Shown in pieces: positions 35,149 through 43,159 of a stretch of 64,000 nt of DNA. The position numbers and the translations under genes are program-made. Positions within the stretch are counted from its first letter, which is position 1. Each line of letters begins with the position of its first letter. This stretch comes from Streptomyces globisporus (lineage in GTDB: Bacteria; Actinomycetota; Actinomycetes; Streptomycetales; Streptomycetaceae). Under the pieces are notes generated by a model. It saw nothing but the letters and a program-made list of their open reading frames with translations. It had not been told where the DNA came from and did no database searches. The DNA is taken from assembly GCA_014649555.1 (NCBI GenBank), contig BMTG01000010.1, forward strand, positions 62,001 to 126,000, given 5' to 3'.

Positions 35149-35408
35149 GGCACAGGATGCTAGTCACGCGTTCGGGTCGTCGGACGCGTCGAGAGTCCTG
35201 CCCGGGACGCCCGTGACGATCGGATCACTCGTGACGGCATGCACTCGGCCGGCAGCGGGACACCGTGACAACCGGTCTCCGGGGAGACCGCCCCGTCGGC
35301 ACCGTGGCCGACGGCGCGGTCCGGTCGGGGTCGGCCCGTGGCTCGCACTCAACACGTCGAACCCGGCGTGCCCGATTCATCGCAGCCTGGCTTCAGGTAC
35401 GCGGCCCG

Positions 35409-35984
35409 TCAGGTCCCCAGGGCCCGCGCCGCCGCCTCCAGGCGCCGCCCTCGGCGCCGCAGCGAGACCAGTTGGACGAGAACCAGTCCCATCATGGCGA
35501 AGGCGTAGAGCGCCCATCCGTACGCGTCATCGGCGATGAAGACCACCCCGGCCGCACCCCACAACACTCCGCCGCCTATGAGCAGCCGGGGTGCCCAGCG
35601 GTGAGAGGACGACCCCGGCCCTCGCCGCATGCGGCGGACCAGGTCGGCCGCAGCCGCGCGCTCGACGGCGTCGTCCGGTGCCTCACCCCGCCGGACGCTG
35701 CGGGCCACCCGCAGGTACCTGCTCGTGCTGATCCCGAGCCGCGCCGCGTGTCGCCGGTTCACCCGCCACACGCCGACGGTCGCGCCCGCGGCGAGCAGAC
35801 CTACGGCGACGGCAACGATCAGTCCGCGCGCACCGTCCGCAGTCCCGGTGCCGAAACCTTCCCCCGCCAGGAAACCCGCCGCCGCTGCCGCCACCAGAAC
35901 GGCGAGGACGGCTCCCACCACGCGCAGGCGCTCCCTGCTCGCCCCGGTCTCCGCACCCGTAGACGTACCGCCCGAACGAGCCAT
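35409..35984 (-). CDS. Membrane protein of unknown function
   Basis: A 191-residue protein with about four hydrophobic helices. The first is VVGAVLAVLVAAAAAGFLAG, the second LIVAVAVGLLAAGATVGVW, then after a charged segment (SRYLRVARSVRRGEAPDDAV) the third and fourth, LLIGGGVLWGAAGVVFI and WALYAFAMMGLVLVQLVSL. The charged loop and Arg-rich tail suggest a cytosolic domain. I recognise no family. The ATG at 35984 has GGAGG two bases away, and a GTG at 35993 is the alternative. It belongs to a run of small membrane and repeat proteins. Confidence 0.65.
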   Translation of the reverse strand: MARSGGTSTGAETGASRERLRVVGAVLAVLVAAAAAGFLAGEGFGTGTADGARGLIVAVAVGLLAAGATVGVWRVNRRHAARLGISTSRYLRVARSVRRGEAPDDAVERAAAADLVRRMRRGPGSSSHRWAPRLLIGGGVLWGAAGVVFIADDAYGWALYAFAMMGLVLVQLVSLRRRGRRLEAAARALGT

Positions 35985-36027
35985 GTCCTCCACCCCGCCA
36001 CCCGTACCGAGTCCCCCGCGGGGCGCC

Positions 36028-36300
36028 TCAGACTTCCTGGGGGTGGCCGCCGTCGCCCTCGACGACGAGCCGGTCCGTGCCGGGCTCCTCCGCTCCCTCG
36101 ACGACCGTCACGTCGACCGTGCCGTCGCCGGTGGTGTCGAACTGGTAGAGATCCGCTCTGCCGTCGCCGGTCGTGTCCGTCATCCACACGTCCGGCTTGC
36201 CGTCGCCGTTGGTGTCAGCGCTGAGGAGGAGGTGGTTCTCCTCTCCCTGGGTCGGAGCCACTTCTTCGGTACCCGCGTTGATGCCCGTGTTGGTGTCCAT
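36028..36300 (-). CDS. Small protein with three 13-residue Asp/Gly calcium-loop repeats
   Basis: A 90-residue protein dominated by three tandem 13-residue repeats at residues 29-67: DTNGDGKPDVWMT, DTTGDGRADLYQF and DTTGDGTVDVTVV. The DxxGDGxxD pattern is a calcium-binding loop type as in EF-hand-like and dockerin-like motifs. The N-terminus MDTNTGINAGTEEVAPTQGE is hydrophilic; no signal peptide is evident, so the protein appears cytoplasmic. Function unknown. It is separated from its neighbours by 40-70 bases. Confidence 0.7.
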   Translation of the reverse strand: MDTNTGINAGTEEVAPTQGEENHLLLSADTNGDGKPDVWMTDTTGDGRADLYQFDTTGDGTVDVTVVEGAEEPGTDRLVVEGDGGHPQEV

Positions 36301-36369
36301 GGCGGCCGGTTGCCCCCGGGCAACCGTTCGAAACCGCTCAAGGCCCCGGACCGGTTCGACGCGCGCGGC

Positions 36370-36477
36370 CTACTTCTTGTGCCACTCGGCGACCGGCAGA
36401 CCGTCGGGGACCTTGAGCTCGAACGCGCCACCGATGGCCGTGTCCAGCGCGGAACGCCGGTCCGGTGGAGGGGACAT
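36370..36477 (-). pseudogene. 35-codon remnant of an unidentified gene
   Basis: A short frame with ATG at 36477 and TAG at 36370-36372, ending AIGGAFELKVPDGLPVAEWH and two lysines. The sequence is protein-like at its C-terminal end but the first nine residues are not, and the frame begins abruptly. It looks like the last 25 residues of a decayed gene. It could also be a very small protein. Confidence 0.35.
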
Positions 36478-36560
36478 GGGGGCCGACCGCGGGTAGCGCG
36501 AGTGCCCTCGGAGCCGTGGTCCGTGGCCCGCCGTTCACCTCAAGGAACCGGTACGGAGCA

Positions 36561-36588
36561 GACGCCGGCGCGAGGAGAAGCCGGCGTC
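36561..36588 (-). terminator. Terminator after the small membrane protein gene
   Basis: 9-bp stem (36561-36569 with 36580-36588) and a 10-base loop, immediately next to the stop codon of the minus-strand gene at 36590. Confidence 0.6.
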
Positions 36589-36589
36589 G

Positions 36590-36934
36590 TCACGGAACAG
36601 GCCGAACGTCGCGGGCCCCACGCCTCTTCCTGGCAACCCAGAGCCTGACCGCGGCGACGGCTGTCGCCCCCGCCATGACGAGGGCAAGTCCTCGCTCGCC
36701 CCGGCCGAGGAGCACGCCGACCAATACGGCGTCGATCGGAATGACGGCGAGCAAGAACCGCTCGTCCCGCTTGCTCCTGATGCGGAACACCTGGGAGATC
36801 CGCCCATCGGGAGCGGCTTTCGCGACGGTGAGGACAGCGGTCAGCAGGAGGAGTACGGCCACGAGGAACCATGTCGACGGAGTCCGGTGGCCGAGAGCCA
36901 CAGCGAGAGACACGAAGAGCGCCAAGGGCGACAT
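36590..36934 (-). CDS. Small membrane protein of unknown function
   Basis: A 114-residue protein with four hydrophobic stretches: ALFVSLAVALG, TWFLVAVLLLLTAVLTVA, RFLLAVIPIDAVLVGVLLG and GLALVMAGATAVAAVRLW. Between helices two and three is a basic loop, APDGRISQVFRIRSKRDE, that should face the cytoplasm. I recognise no family. The ATG at 36934 lacks a strong Shine-Dalgarno. It is followed by a terminator hairpin and preceded by an even smaller membrane peptide gene. Confidence 0.6.
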   Translation of the reverse strand: MSPLALFVSLAVALGHRTPSTWFLVAVLLLLTAVLTVAKAAPDGRISQVFRIRSKRDERFLLAVIPIDAVLVGVLLGRGERGLALVMAGATAVAAVRLWVARKRRGARDVRPVP

Positions 36935-36981
36935 CGACTCTGCCGTACCGGCTGGGCATCAAACCTCCCACGGGTTCGGCC

Positions 36982-37077
36982 TCAGTCGGCCAGGGCGTAG
37001 CCGCGCCACGCGGCGAGGACGACCAGGACGGCGTAGAGGAGAACCTTCCCGTTCTTCTTCGTGAACACGCTCCTCAT
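36982..37077 (-). CDS. 31-residue single-pass membrane peptide
   Basis: ATG at 37077 to TGA at 36982-36984. The peptide has a basic head (MRSVFTKKNGK) followed by one hydrophobic helix (VLLYAVLVVLAAWRGYALA) and a C-terminal Asp. A Shine-Dalgarno GGGAGAAGG lies 3-11 bases upstream, and codon third positions are G/C as in real genes. The nearest neighbour on the same strand is the four-helix protein 47 bases downstream, and the two could be cotranscribed. Function unknown. Confidence 0.6.
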   Translation of the reverse strand: MRSVFTKKNGKVLLYAVLVVLAAWRGYALAD

Positions 37078-37299
37078 GCGCCTTCTCCCCCTAGTGCCTC
37101 CCCGGGCGGCGAAGCCTCCCGCTCACTGCTCCGGGTGTCCGCCGACCACGCGAGCGCGGCGGGTTCGGCCCGGCCCCCACACCGAGCGCGGGCCGCCGGT
37201 CGTCCACCTCCGCGTGCCCCCAGCCGCTGGGTTGAATCACGGGCCCCCGCCACGGCTGTTGGTGGTCCCGGGCTGCCACCGCAGCAGTGCCCGTACGGT

Positions 37300-37935
37300 T
37301 CAGCAGCTCTCCTCGAACTTGACCGCGGTGAACTCGACCGGCTGGCCGTTCAGGGCGGCACCGGGGGCGAGCGACTGGGTGCACACCTTCCAGTTGGACT
37401 CCATCAGCACCATCCGATCCTCGGTCGCATCGGTCACCGTGATCGACGTACCGGAGTCCAGGGCTCCCCGCGCCGCCTTGACCGACTCCCCGACCAGGTC
37501 CGGCATCTTCCCGCCCGCGGCCTCAGGGGCCTGCTTGTCGCCGGCCGGGCACGTCTCCTCCAGCTTCACCGCACCGAAGTCCAAGGTGGTGTCGGTGGGG
37601 ATGACCTTGCCGGGGGCCATGTTCTGGGAGCACACCTTCCAATTCCGGTCGAAGGCCTGCATACGGTCCCGCCCGGCACTGTCGTGGGACTTCAGCGAGT
37701 AGAAGCCTTCCGCCTGGCCGGCGTCCTGTGCGGACTGGAGGCCCATGCCGACGAAGTCCGGCACGGCCTTCTTTTCTGCTGGCTCCTCCTCGGTGGCCGA
37801 CGGAGCGGGCGCCTTGGTGGCCGGTTCGGTCGCGGCCGGAGTGTCGGGTGTGGGTTCTGTGGCTGCCGGGTCGCAGCCGACGAGGGCCACGGTGGCGACG
37901 CATGCGAGCGCGATGGTGAGTGTGCGGGTGTTCAA
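37300..37935 (-). CDS. Lipoprotein with two PASTA-like repeats
   Basis: A 211-residue exported lipoprotein. The signal is MNTRTLTIALACVATVALVG with the lipobox cysteine following (LVGC), then a Thr/Pro/Ala-rich linker (residues 22-55). Two PASTA-like units follow: VPDFVGMGLQSAQDAGQAEG through FDRNWKVCSQNMAPGKVI, and MPDLVGESVKAARGALDSG through ESNWKVCTQSLAPG. Each has a matching NWKVC motif and a C-terminal EETC/EESC pair, so a disulfide is likely. PASTA domains can bind peptidoglycan or beta-lactams. The start is TTG at 37935 with GGGGGGAA upstream. Confidence 0.8.
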   Translation of the reverse strand: MNTRTLTIALACVATVALVGCDPAATEPTPDTPAATEPATKAPAPSATEEEPAEKKAVPDFVGMGLQSAQDAGQAEGFYSLKSHDSAGRDRMQAFDRNWKVCSQNMAPGKVIPTDTTLDFGAVKLEETCPAGDKQAPEAAGGKMPDLVGESVKAARGALDSGTSITVTDATEDRMVLMESNWKVCTQSLAPGAALNGQPVEFTAVKFEESC

Positions 37936-38240
37936 GTCGTTCCCCCCGGGATGGTTCGTAAGGGCCCGACCGTAACGAGCAGTTCACGCACCGGGGAGCC
38001 AGATGTTCCGGTGGTGACGGAGTTGTGACCAAACAGCGGAGGAGGAGTGATCAGAGCACCTGAGCGTCGAACGGTGACACCTCGACGTCCGATCGTCTTC
38101 GCGGTGAGCGTCGGCTTCGAGTGGGCCTGGGACCGGTACGCGAACAGGCGCTCCGCTCAGTCGCACGGAGGGAACGGCCCCGGGGGCCACTGATCCGGGG
38201 CATCGCAGATGCCTCGACGAGTGCCCCTTCTCTCCCTGCG
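37936..38240. other. 300-bp gap without a recognisable gene
   Basis: Between the PASTA lipoprotein start and the terminator of the DUF397 gene. It should contain the lipoprotein promoter. I see no further repeats or convincing frames. Confidence 0.5.
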
Positions 38241-38281
38241 GCAGGATGCCCCACCGTGCGCGGCACGGTGGGGCATCCTGC
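38241..38281 (-). terminator. Very strong terminator after the DUF397 gene
   Basis: A perfect 19-bp stem (38241-38259 with 38263-38281) and a 3-base loop, 12 bases past the DUF397 stop. Confidence 0.85.
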
Positions 38282-38292
38282 TGCTCGGTTCC

Positions 38293-38502
38293 TCAGACGG
38301 TGTCGAACGTCCCGCCCTGAACGCCCGCGACGAACGCCGCGAAGGCGGTGACGGGGACCTCGACCACGGGCCCGTCAACGGCCTTGGAGTCACGGACCGG
38401 GACGATGCCGCGCGCGGCGGTGAGGTTCGCGGCGACCTCGATGCAGTTGCCGCCGTTGTTGCTGTACGAGGACTTGAACCATCGGGGGGATTCGGTCGTC
38501 AC
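38293..38502 (-). CDS. DUF397 domain protein
   Basis: A 69-residue protein of the DUF397 family, typically paired with a DUF5753 helix-turn-helix protein in Streptomyces. Hallmarks are WFKSSYSNNGGNCIEVA at the N-terminus, GIVPVRDSK in the middle and a C-terminal TAFAAFVAGVQGG. Members are related to the small developmental regulator BldB or act as partners of WhiJ-like regulators; their activity is not established. Its ATG overlaps the upstream gene's stop by four bases (ATGA), so translation is coupled. Confidence 0.9.
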   Translation of the reverse strand: MTTESPRWFKSSYSNNGGNCIEVAANLTAARGIVPVRDSKAVDGPVVEVPVTAFAAFVAGVQGGTFDTV

Positions 38503-39326
38503 AGGGTGCCCTTTCGCAGCTGGCTGATCTTGGCCACCGACGCCGTCTGCGACAGCGACGCGCCCTGAAGTTGATGGTAGGCCGTCAGTATGGGCAGGAC
38601 GAACGAGCTTTCCCGGTCGAGGTGTCCCTGAGTCTGCGACTCGGCGTAGCAGATCACGGACCGGTCCGGCAGCGTCAGAATGTTGACCGGCAGGTCGAAC
38701 GTCCGCTGTTCACCGATCTCGTACGGAGCCACCTGGAGCAGGGTGTTGGGCAGTTCGGCGAACTCCACCAGCCGGTCCAGCTGGGCGTTCATGACAGCGG
38801 AGCCTCCGACCGGACGGCGAATACAGCTTTCGTCCATGGTCACGAAGAGCATGGGCGGATTCGGCCGCACCAAAGCCGCTTGGCGCTCCGCCAGAAAGGC
38901 CACGCGTTCGTCGGCCTGCTCCGGTGTGATCGCTCCCCGCCGTACGGCACTGTCGGCCAGGACCCGCGCGTACTCCGGCGTCTGCAACAGTCCAGGAATG
39001 ATCCCGACTTCATAGCGCCTGATCTCCACCGCCCGGCCCTCGTAGCGCGCGTACTCCGGGAAGCCCTCCAGCAGGGTCAGGTCCTTCATCGCCTGGACCA
39101 AGCGGCTGAACTTGTCTCCGGTCCCCAGGGCCCTGTCAACACTTCTCGCGAAGCGTGGAGTTGGAGAGCGCCGACCAGTTTCCACGGCCGAGATATGCGT
39201 CCCCGAGCACCCCATGCGTCCGGCTAACTCATCCTGCGTCCAGCCACGCGCGTCTCTGGCCTGCCTCAACTGCAAGCCGAAGGAGACATCCGGATCTTCG
39301 GGATCGAGCTGCTTGCGATTCACCAT
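38499..39326 (-). CDS. XRE-type DNA-binding protein with DUF5753 domain (WhiJ-like)
   Basis: A 275-residue regulator. The helix-turn-helix (LRQARDARGWTQDELAGRM followed by HISAVETGRRSPTP) lies in residues 18-60. Residues 85-260 form the DUF5753 domain with the typical blocks EGRAVEIRRYEVGIIPGLLQ and TPEYARVL, then RQAALVRPNPPMLFVTMDES. Such proteins resemble WhiJ, a repressor of sporulation genes released by its DUF397-like partner. The DUF397 gene directly overlaps its 3' end. The gene starts at 39326 with ATG and diverges from the small-ORF operon beginning at 39434. Confidence 0.9.
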   Translation of the reverse strand: MVNRKQLDPEDPDVSFGLQLRQARDARGWTQDELAGRMGCSGTHISAVETGRRSPTPRFARSVDRALGTGDKFSRLVQAMKDLTLLEGFPEYARYEGRAVEIRRYEVGIIPGLLQTPEYARVLADSAVRRGAITPEQADERVAFLAERQAALVRPNPPMLFVTMDESCIRRPVGGSAVMNAQLDRLVEFAELPNTLLQVAPYEIGEQRTFDLPVNILTLPDRSVICYAESQTQGHLDRESSFVLPILTAYHQLQGASLSQTASVAKISQLRKGTL

Positions 39327-39433
39327 GCCGAAGCCCTAACTCTCTGAGCGAAACTCGCAGGTTGAAGACAAGGCCGACCCTAGGTCACGCTGAATCGCCC
39401 CGGTAGCCAAACGGCTACGGAGAGGAGCGATCG

Positions 39434-39694
39434 ATGTACGGCGAGAACTTACGCCCGAATAACCAGGAACCCCCCGACCTTCCCGCCCTCGGGACCCTCC
39501 TGGTCGACACCAGCCGCGCCGACCGCGTGGGTGAATTCCGAGGCGTCGCCGGCCCCTACTGGTCCCTCCGGCCCGTCGGCGGAGGCGCGGAGTGGGAGGC
39601 CGAGCCCCGCCACGTACGCCCTGCACTCCTGATAGAGCAGCTCCGCGCCCGTACCGCTCGCCTCAACGCCCGCAGCCGGGGGGAGGTCCTGTGA
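39434..39694 (+). CDS. Small protein of unknown function, first gene of overlapping operon
   Basis: An 86-residue protein, MYGENLRPNNQEPPDLPAL at the N-terminus and LIEQLRARTARLNARSRGEV at the C-terminus, with a central VGEFRGVAGPYWSLRPVGGG. The middle block looks like a small beta domain. I recognise it only as a type common beside DUF397/DUF5753 pairs in Streptomyces. The ATG at 39434 has GAGGAG eight bases upstream. Its stop overlaps the next start as GTGA. Confidence 0.65.
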   Translation: MYGENLRPNNQEPPDLPALGTLLVDTSRADRVGEFRGVAGPYWSLRPVGGGAEWEAEPRHVRPALLIEQLRARTARLNARSRGEVL

Positions 39695-39897
39695 ATCCAC
39701 ATCCGCACCCGCACCCCCTCGCCGAACTCGTACGCATCGAGTCCGATCCCGCCTACCGAGCCCTGTTCTGCGCCGAGTTGGACGCGGCCATCCAGGACCG
39801 CTTCGCCAACCGCGCCGCCGTCGTAGCGGAGGTCCAAGAGGCCGCCCACCGGCTGCGTGCGCTCCTCCTGCACAGCGAACCCGGGCCATCCACATGA
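39691..39897 (+). CDS. Small unknown protein, second gene of overlapping operon
   Basis: A 68-residue protein with a His/Pro head (NPHPHPHPLAEL) followed by amphipathic helices, VRIESDPAYRALFCAELD and DRFANRAAVVAEVQEAAHRL. It may be helical and dimeric. Its GTG overlaps the preceding stop, and its TGA overlaps the next ATG as ATGA. No homology recognised. Confidence 0.6.
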   Translation: MNPHPHPHPLAELVRIESDPAYRALFCAELDAAIQDRFANRAAVVAEVQEAAHRLRALLLHSEPGPST

Positions 39898-40301
39898 CGC
39901 GGCGCGTCACCGGATACGCCGCCGAGGTCACCGTCTCCGACGGGCAGCGGTTCGCCTCGCTCGGCGGGGTCGCCGTACAGAACCGGCGGCTCGTCCTCCT
40001 CTGGCTCCGGCGGCAGGCCCTCCGGCTGGCCAACGGGCATGGGCTGCCCCTCGTGGCCGAGCCCGTACGGCTGTCGACCGGCGACGTACGACCAGTCCGC
40101 TTCCACGGGTCGCATGCCCCGGAGGAGTTGCGCCACTGGGCCACCCACGGGCCGCACCAGGATCACGCGATACGGGCCCTGGAGGCCGGGTTCCCCGCGC
40201 TGTTCACCGTTTCCGATCCCGCCGTCGGGCTGAGTCTGACGCTCGCCGGGTGGCGCGGCCGCCCAGCCGAACGTTGGTCCCCTGCCACGAACCGGAGTTG
40301 A
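39894..40301 (+). CDS. Unknown protein, third gene of overlapping operon
   Basis: A 135-residue protein. The opening MTRRVTGYAAEVTVSDGQRF resembles a beta domain, followed by helices LVLLWLRRQALRLANGHGL and a C-terminal IRALEAGFPALFTVSDPA. I recognise no family. It starts with ATG overlapping the previous stop by four bases and ends 5 bases before the next start. The coupled arrangement suggests that the four proteins function together. Confidence 0.6.
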   Translation: MTRRVTGYAAEVTVSDGQRFASLGGVAVQNRRLVLLWLRRQALRLANGHGLPLVAEPVRLSTGDVRPVRFHGSHAPEELRHWATHGPHQDHAIRALEAGFPALFTVSDPAVGLSLTLAGWRGRPAERWSPATNRS

Positions 40302-40306
40302 ACGCC

Positions 40307-40705
40307 GTGCTCCAGTGCACCGCCGTCACGTTGCTTCCACCCGATGCCGTGCTGCGGCTCACCGCCCCCGGGGCGGACGGCCCCGACGCCCCCGAGCCGT
40401 ACGTCCTGTGCGAACTCGGCACGCACGACAAGCAGCGCACCGAGCACGCCGCCTACCTCCGGCCGGGCAGGACGCCCGACTCACCCGCCCTGTGGTTCTT
40501 CTGGACCGGCAGTGGACCCGAGCGCACCCACCGGGCCGAGTCCACCCCCTGGTGCCCCGCCCTCCTCCGCCGGCTCGACTCCGGCGCCGTACGGCGGTGC
40601 GCGCTCTTCGACCACCACCCCGCGTCCCACTCCTGGGACGTGACCGACCCGCTCGGCGACCTGATGGCGGAGCGGCTCGTCCCCGGCGACTCCCCCGAAG
40701 GGTGA
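40307..40705 (+). CDS. Unknown protein, fourth gene of operon; duplicated downstream
   Basis: A 132-residue protein beginning MLQCTAVTLLPPDAVLRLTA, with EPYVLCELGTHDKQRTEH near the middle and WFFWTGSGPERTHR later. The GTG at 40307 has GGAG nine bases upstream, and its opening matches the opening of the duplicated copy at 40716, which supports this start over the TTG at 40298. No known family. Its closest relative is the broken copy that follows directly. Confidence 0.6.
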   Translation: MLQCTAVTLLPPDAVLRLTAPGADGPDAPEPYVLCELGTHDKQRTEHAAYLRPGRTPDSPALWFFWTGSGPERTHRAESTPWCPALLRRLDSGAVRRCALFDHHPASHSWDVTDPLGDLMAERLVPGDSPEG

Positions 40706-40715
40706 CCCCGTAACC

Positions 40716-40975
40716 GTGAACCAATGCAGCGCCGTCGCGTTACTGCCGCCCCCCGAACACGCACTCGCCCTGTCTGGCCCCGCCCCGGCCACCACCGCCC
40801 CGAGGCCGGACACGTCCTCTGTGAACTGGGCGAGGACCACGACGAGACGCACGCCGCGATGCTGTGGGACGAGGGCGGACGGCCAAGAAGCGCCGTCTGG
40901 GTCCAGTGGGACGCGGAGCGCGCCCGGAGCCCGGTTCTTCGCGAGGCACCTGACAGGCGAGCCCCGCTGACCGGC
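40716..40975 (+). pseudogene. Frameshifted tandem copy of the preceding gene
   Basis: A GTG at 40716 opens MNQCSAVALLPPPEHALALS, matching the neighbour's MLQCTAVTLLPPDAVLRLTA. Around 40795-40815 the similarity moves to another frame, EAGHVLCELGEDHDETHAAM, which corresponds to EPYVLCELGTHDKQRTEH. After AVWVQWDAERARS the resemblance ends. One frameshift and a lost C-terminus indicate a decayed tandem duplication. Confidence 0.7.
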
Positions 40976-41001
40976 GCGGGTGACGCGCTCCGCCCCCAGG
41001 G

Positions 41002-41844
41002 TCAGCGCAGTGACTGGGTCCCGATGACCGACAGCAGCCGCAGCCGCTCGTAGCTCTCGCTGCCCGGCGCGGCCGTGTACACGAGCAGGCTGTGCGACTG
41101 GTCCGGGTCCAGCAGCCGCTGGCAGTTCAGCTCCAGGACGCCGACCCCGGGGTGGATGAAGCGCTTGACCTCGTTCGGGCGGATGCCGATCTCGTACTCG
41201 TCCCAGAGCCGCCGGAACTCCTCGCTCCCCTCGCGCAGCAGTTCGGCGCAGTACGCGGCCCGGGAGCCGGTCCCCCGCAGGGTGGCCAGCTCCCGCAGGC
41301 CGGAGGCGAACATCCGGGAGAGGAAGGCGTGGTCCTCGGCCACGTACTGCGCCCGGGTGGCGGGGTCGGTGAACCACCGGTAGCCGATGCTGCGCGCGAG
41401 GCCGGTGTACCGGGTCGTGTCGCCGGTGAGGGCCACGCCGAGCGGGGTCTGCCGCAGCGTCTCACCCAGCTCGGTGACGATCTCGGCGGGGGTGTCGTCC
41501 AGCCGGTCCAGGATGCGGAGCAGGCCGGGGCTGATGTGTTCGCCGGTGGTGCCCCGGACGGGTGGCGGGTGGCCCGAGAGGCGGAAGAGGTGGTCGCGCT
41601 CGTCCAGGGAGAGGTGGAGGCCCTGCGCTATCGAGGCGATCATCTGCTCGGACGGCTGCGGGCCGCGTTCCCGTTCCAGCCGGGCGTAGTAGTCGGTCGA
41701 CATGTGGCAGAGCACGGCGACCTCCTCTCGGCGCAGCCCACTGGTCCTGCGGCGCTGCCCGCGCGGGAGGCCGACGTCCTCCGGTTGCAGCTGCTCCCTG
41801 CGGCGCCGCAGGAACACGGCGAGGCCGGGGCGGTCGATCTCCAT
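41002..41844 (-). CDS. XRE-family regulator with MmyB-like domain
   Basis: A 280-residue regulator of the same type as the one at 21950. The helix-turn-helix is RRTSGLRREEVAVLCHMSTD with YYARLERERGPQPSEQM in residues 30-68; the ligand domain follows with PAEIVTELGETLRQTPLGVA and VKRFIHPGVGVLELNCQRLL. It diverges from a short-chain dehydrogenase gene, a common arrangement for this type, and likely controls it. The intervening 356 bases would hold the operators. The ATG at 41844 has GGAGGAGAC immediately upstream. Confidence 0.88.
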   Translation of the reverse strand: MEIDRPGLAVFLRRRREQLQPEDVGLPRGQRRRTSGLRREEVAVLCHMSTDYYARLERERGPQPSEQMIASIAQGLHLSLDERDHLFRLSGHPPPVRGTTGEHISPGLLRILDRLDDTPAEIVTELGETLRQTPLGVALTGDTTRYTGLARSIGYRWFTDPATRAQYVAEDHAFLSRMFASGLRELATLRGTGSRAAYCAELLREGSEEFRRLWDEYEIGIRPNEVKRFIHPGVGVLELNCQRLLDPDQSHSLLVYTAAPGSESYERLRLLSVIGTQSLR

Positions 41845-42200
41845 GTCTCCTCCGCCTCCTCTCGCGGCACCGGTCGGTTCGTGAGCCGCAGCTCAGGCCC
41901 TCGTCGTCCCGTGGGCTCCTGATCCCTTTGTAGCGCCCGGAGCCGCCCGCAGCCACGGATCGTCGATCCCCCCATACGCCCCCGACGGATCCCGCCCCCG
42001 GTCCCCCGTACGGCGGCGCTCGTCCGGCCACGCGCCGTACCGGGCCTTAGCCTCGCCTCGCGGATCGGGGGATCGGGAGGCCCTGGATAGGCCGGGGCGC
42101 CGGGGTCACCGTGGAGAGGACCCGCCCTCGCAGGCTCGACCTCACAGGCCCAACGCACAGGCCCGCCGTCACAGGGCCCGACCTCACAGGAGTGATCCTC
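41845..42200. promoter_or_regulatory. 356-bp divergent promoter region with four CACAGG repeats
   Basis: Between the regulator and the dehydrogenase. CACAGG occurs at 42143, 42156, 42170 and 42185 (spacings 13, 14 and 15), inside a wider CGACCTCACAGG repeat at both ends. It may be a regulator-binding array or simply a degenerate duplication. Nothing else stands out. Confidence 0.4.
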
Positions 42201-43142
42201 ATGGCCCGCAAGCCCATCGACTTCCCCGTCCCCGACCTTTCGGGCAAGCGCGCCGTCGTCACCGGAGCCAGCGACGGCATCGGCCTCGGGATCGCGGCAC
42301 GGCTCGCCACCTCCGGAGCCGAGGTCGTCCTGCCGGTACGCAACCCGCGCAAGGGAGAGGCAGCGGTCGCCGAGATCCGGCGACAGGCACCCGGCGCGCA
42401 GGTGTCGCTGCGCACGCTCGACCTGTCCTCGCTCGACTCCGTCGCCGCACTCGGCGACTCCCTCATCGACGAGGGCCGGCCGATCCATCTCCTGGTCAAC
42501 AACGCGGGCGTCATGACCCCGCCCGAACGGCAGACGACCGCCGACGGCTTCGAGCTGCAGTTCGGCACCAACCACCTCGGGCATGTCGCCCTGGTCCTCC
42601 GGCTGCTGCCCCTCCTGCGGGCCGGACAGGCCCGGGTGACCTCGCAGATCAGCATCTCCGCCAACCGCAACTCCATCAACTGGGAGGACCTGAACTGGGA
42701 GCGGTCCTACAACGGCACGCACGCCTACAGCCAGTCGAAGATCGCCTTCGGGCTCTTCGGTCTGGAGCTCGACCGGCGCAGCCAAGCCGAGGGCTGGGGC
42801 ATCACGAGCAACCTCTCCCACCCGGGCGTCGCCCCGACGAGCCTGCTCGCCGCCCGCCCCGAAGTCGGCCGTGCCAAGGACACGTTGGGCGTCCGACTGA
42901 TCCGTCTGCTGTCCGCCCGGGGCATCCTGGTCGGCACCGTGGAGAGCGCGAAGTTCCCCGCACTGTACGCGGCGACCTCGCCGGAGGCCCGGGGCGGCGC
43001 CCTCTACGGGCCGAGCGGGCCCGGCAACCTGGGCGGCCCGCCTGCCGAGCAGAAGCTCTACAGCCGGCTGACCGACCCCGAGGAGGCCCGGCGGGTGTGG
43101 CGGGTCTCGGAGGAGCTGGCCGGGGTTTCGCTGCCGGGCTAG
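42201..43142 (+). CDS. Short-chain dehydrogenase/reductase
   Basis: A 313-residue NAD(P)-dependent SDR. The cofactor motif is [19 protein letters not shown] (TGxxxGIG) near residue 21; LLVNNAGVM is present, and the catalytic site reads [13 protein letters not shown] followed by [16 protein letters not shown], that is Ser...YxxxK. It resembles the retinol-dehydrogenase-like Streptomyces SDRs, substrate unknown. The ATG at 42201 has AGGAG at nine bases. It diverges from its probable XRE regulator. Confidence 0.92.
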   Translation: MARKPIDFPVPDLSGKRAVVTGASDGIGLGIAARLATSGAEVVLPVRNPRKGEAAVAEIRRQAPGAQVSLRTLDLSSLDSVAALGDSLIDEGRPIHLLVNNAGVMTPPERQTTADGFELQFGTNHLGHVALVLRLLPLLRAGQARVTSQISISANRNSINWEDLNWERSYNGTHAYSQSKIAFGLFGLELDRRSQAEGWGITSNLSHPGVAPTSLLAARPEVGRAKDTLGVRLIRLLSARGILVGTVESAKFPALYAATSPEARGGALYGPSGPGNLGGPPAEQKLYSRLTDPEEARRVWRVSEELAGVSLPG

Positions 43143-43159
43143 CACAGGGCCGGGACGGT

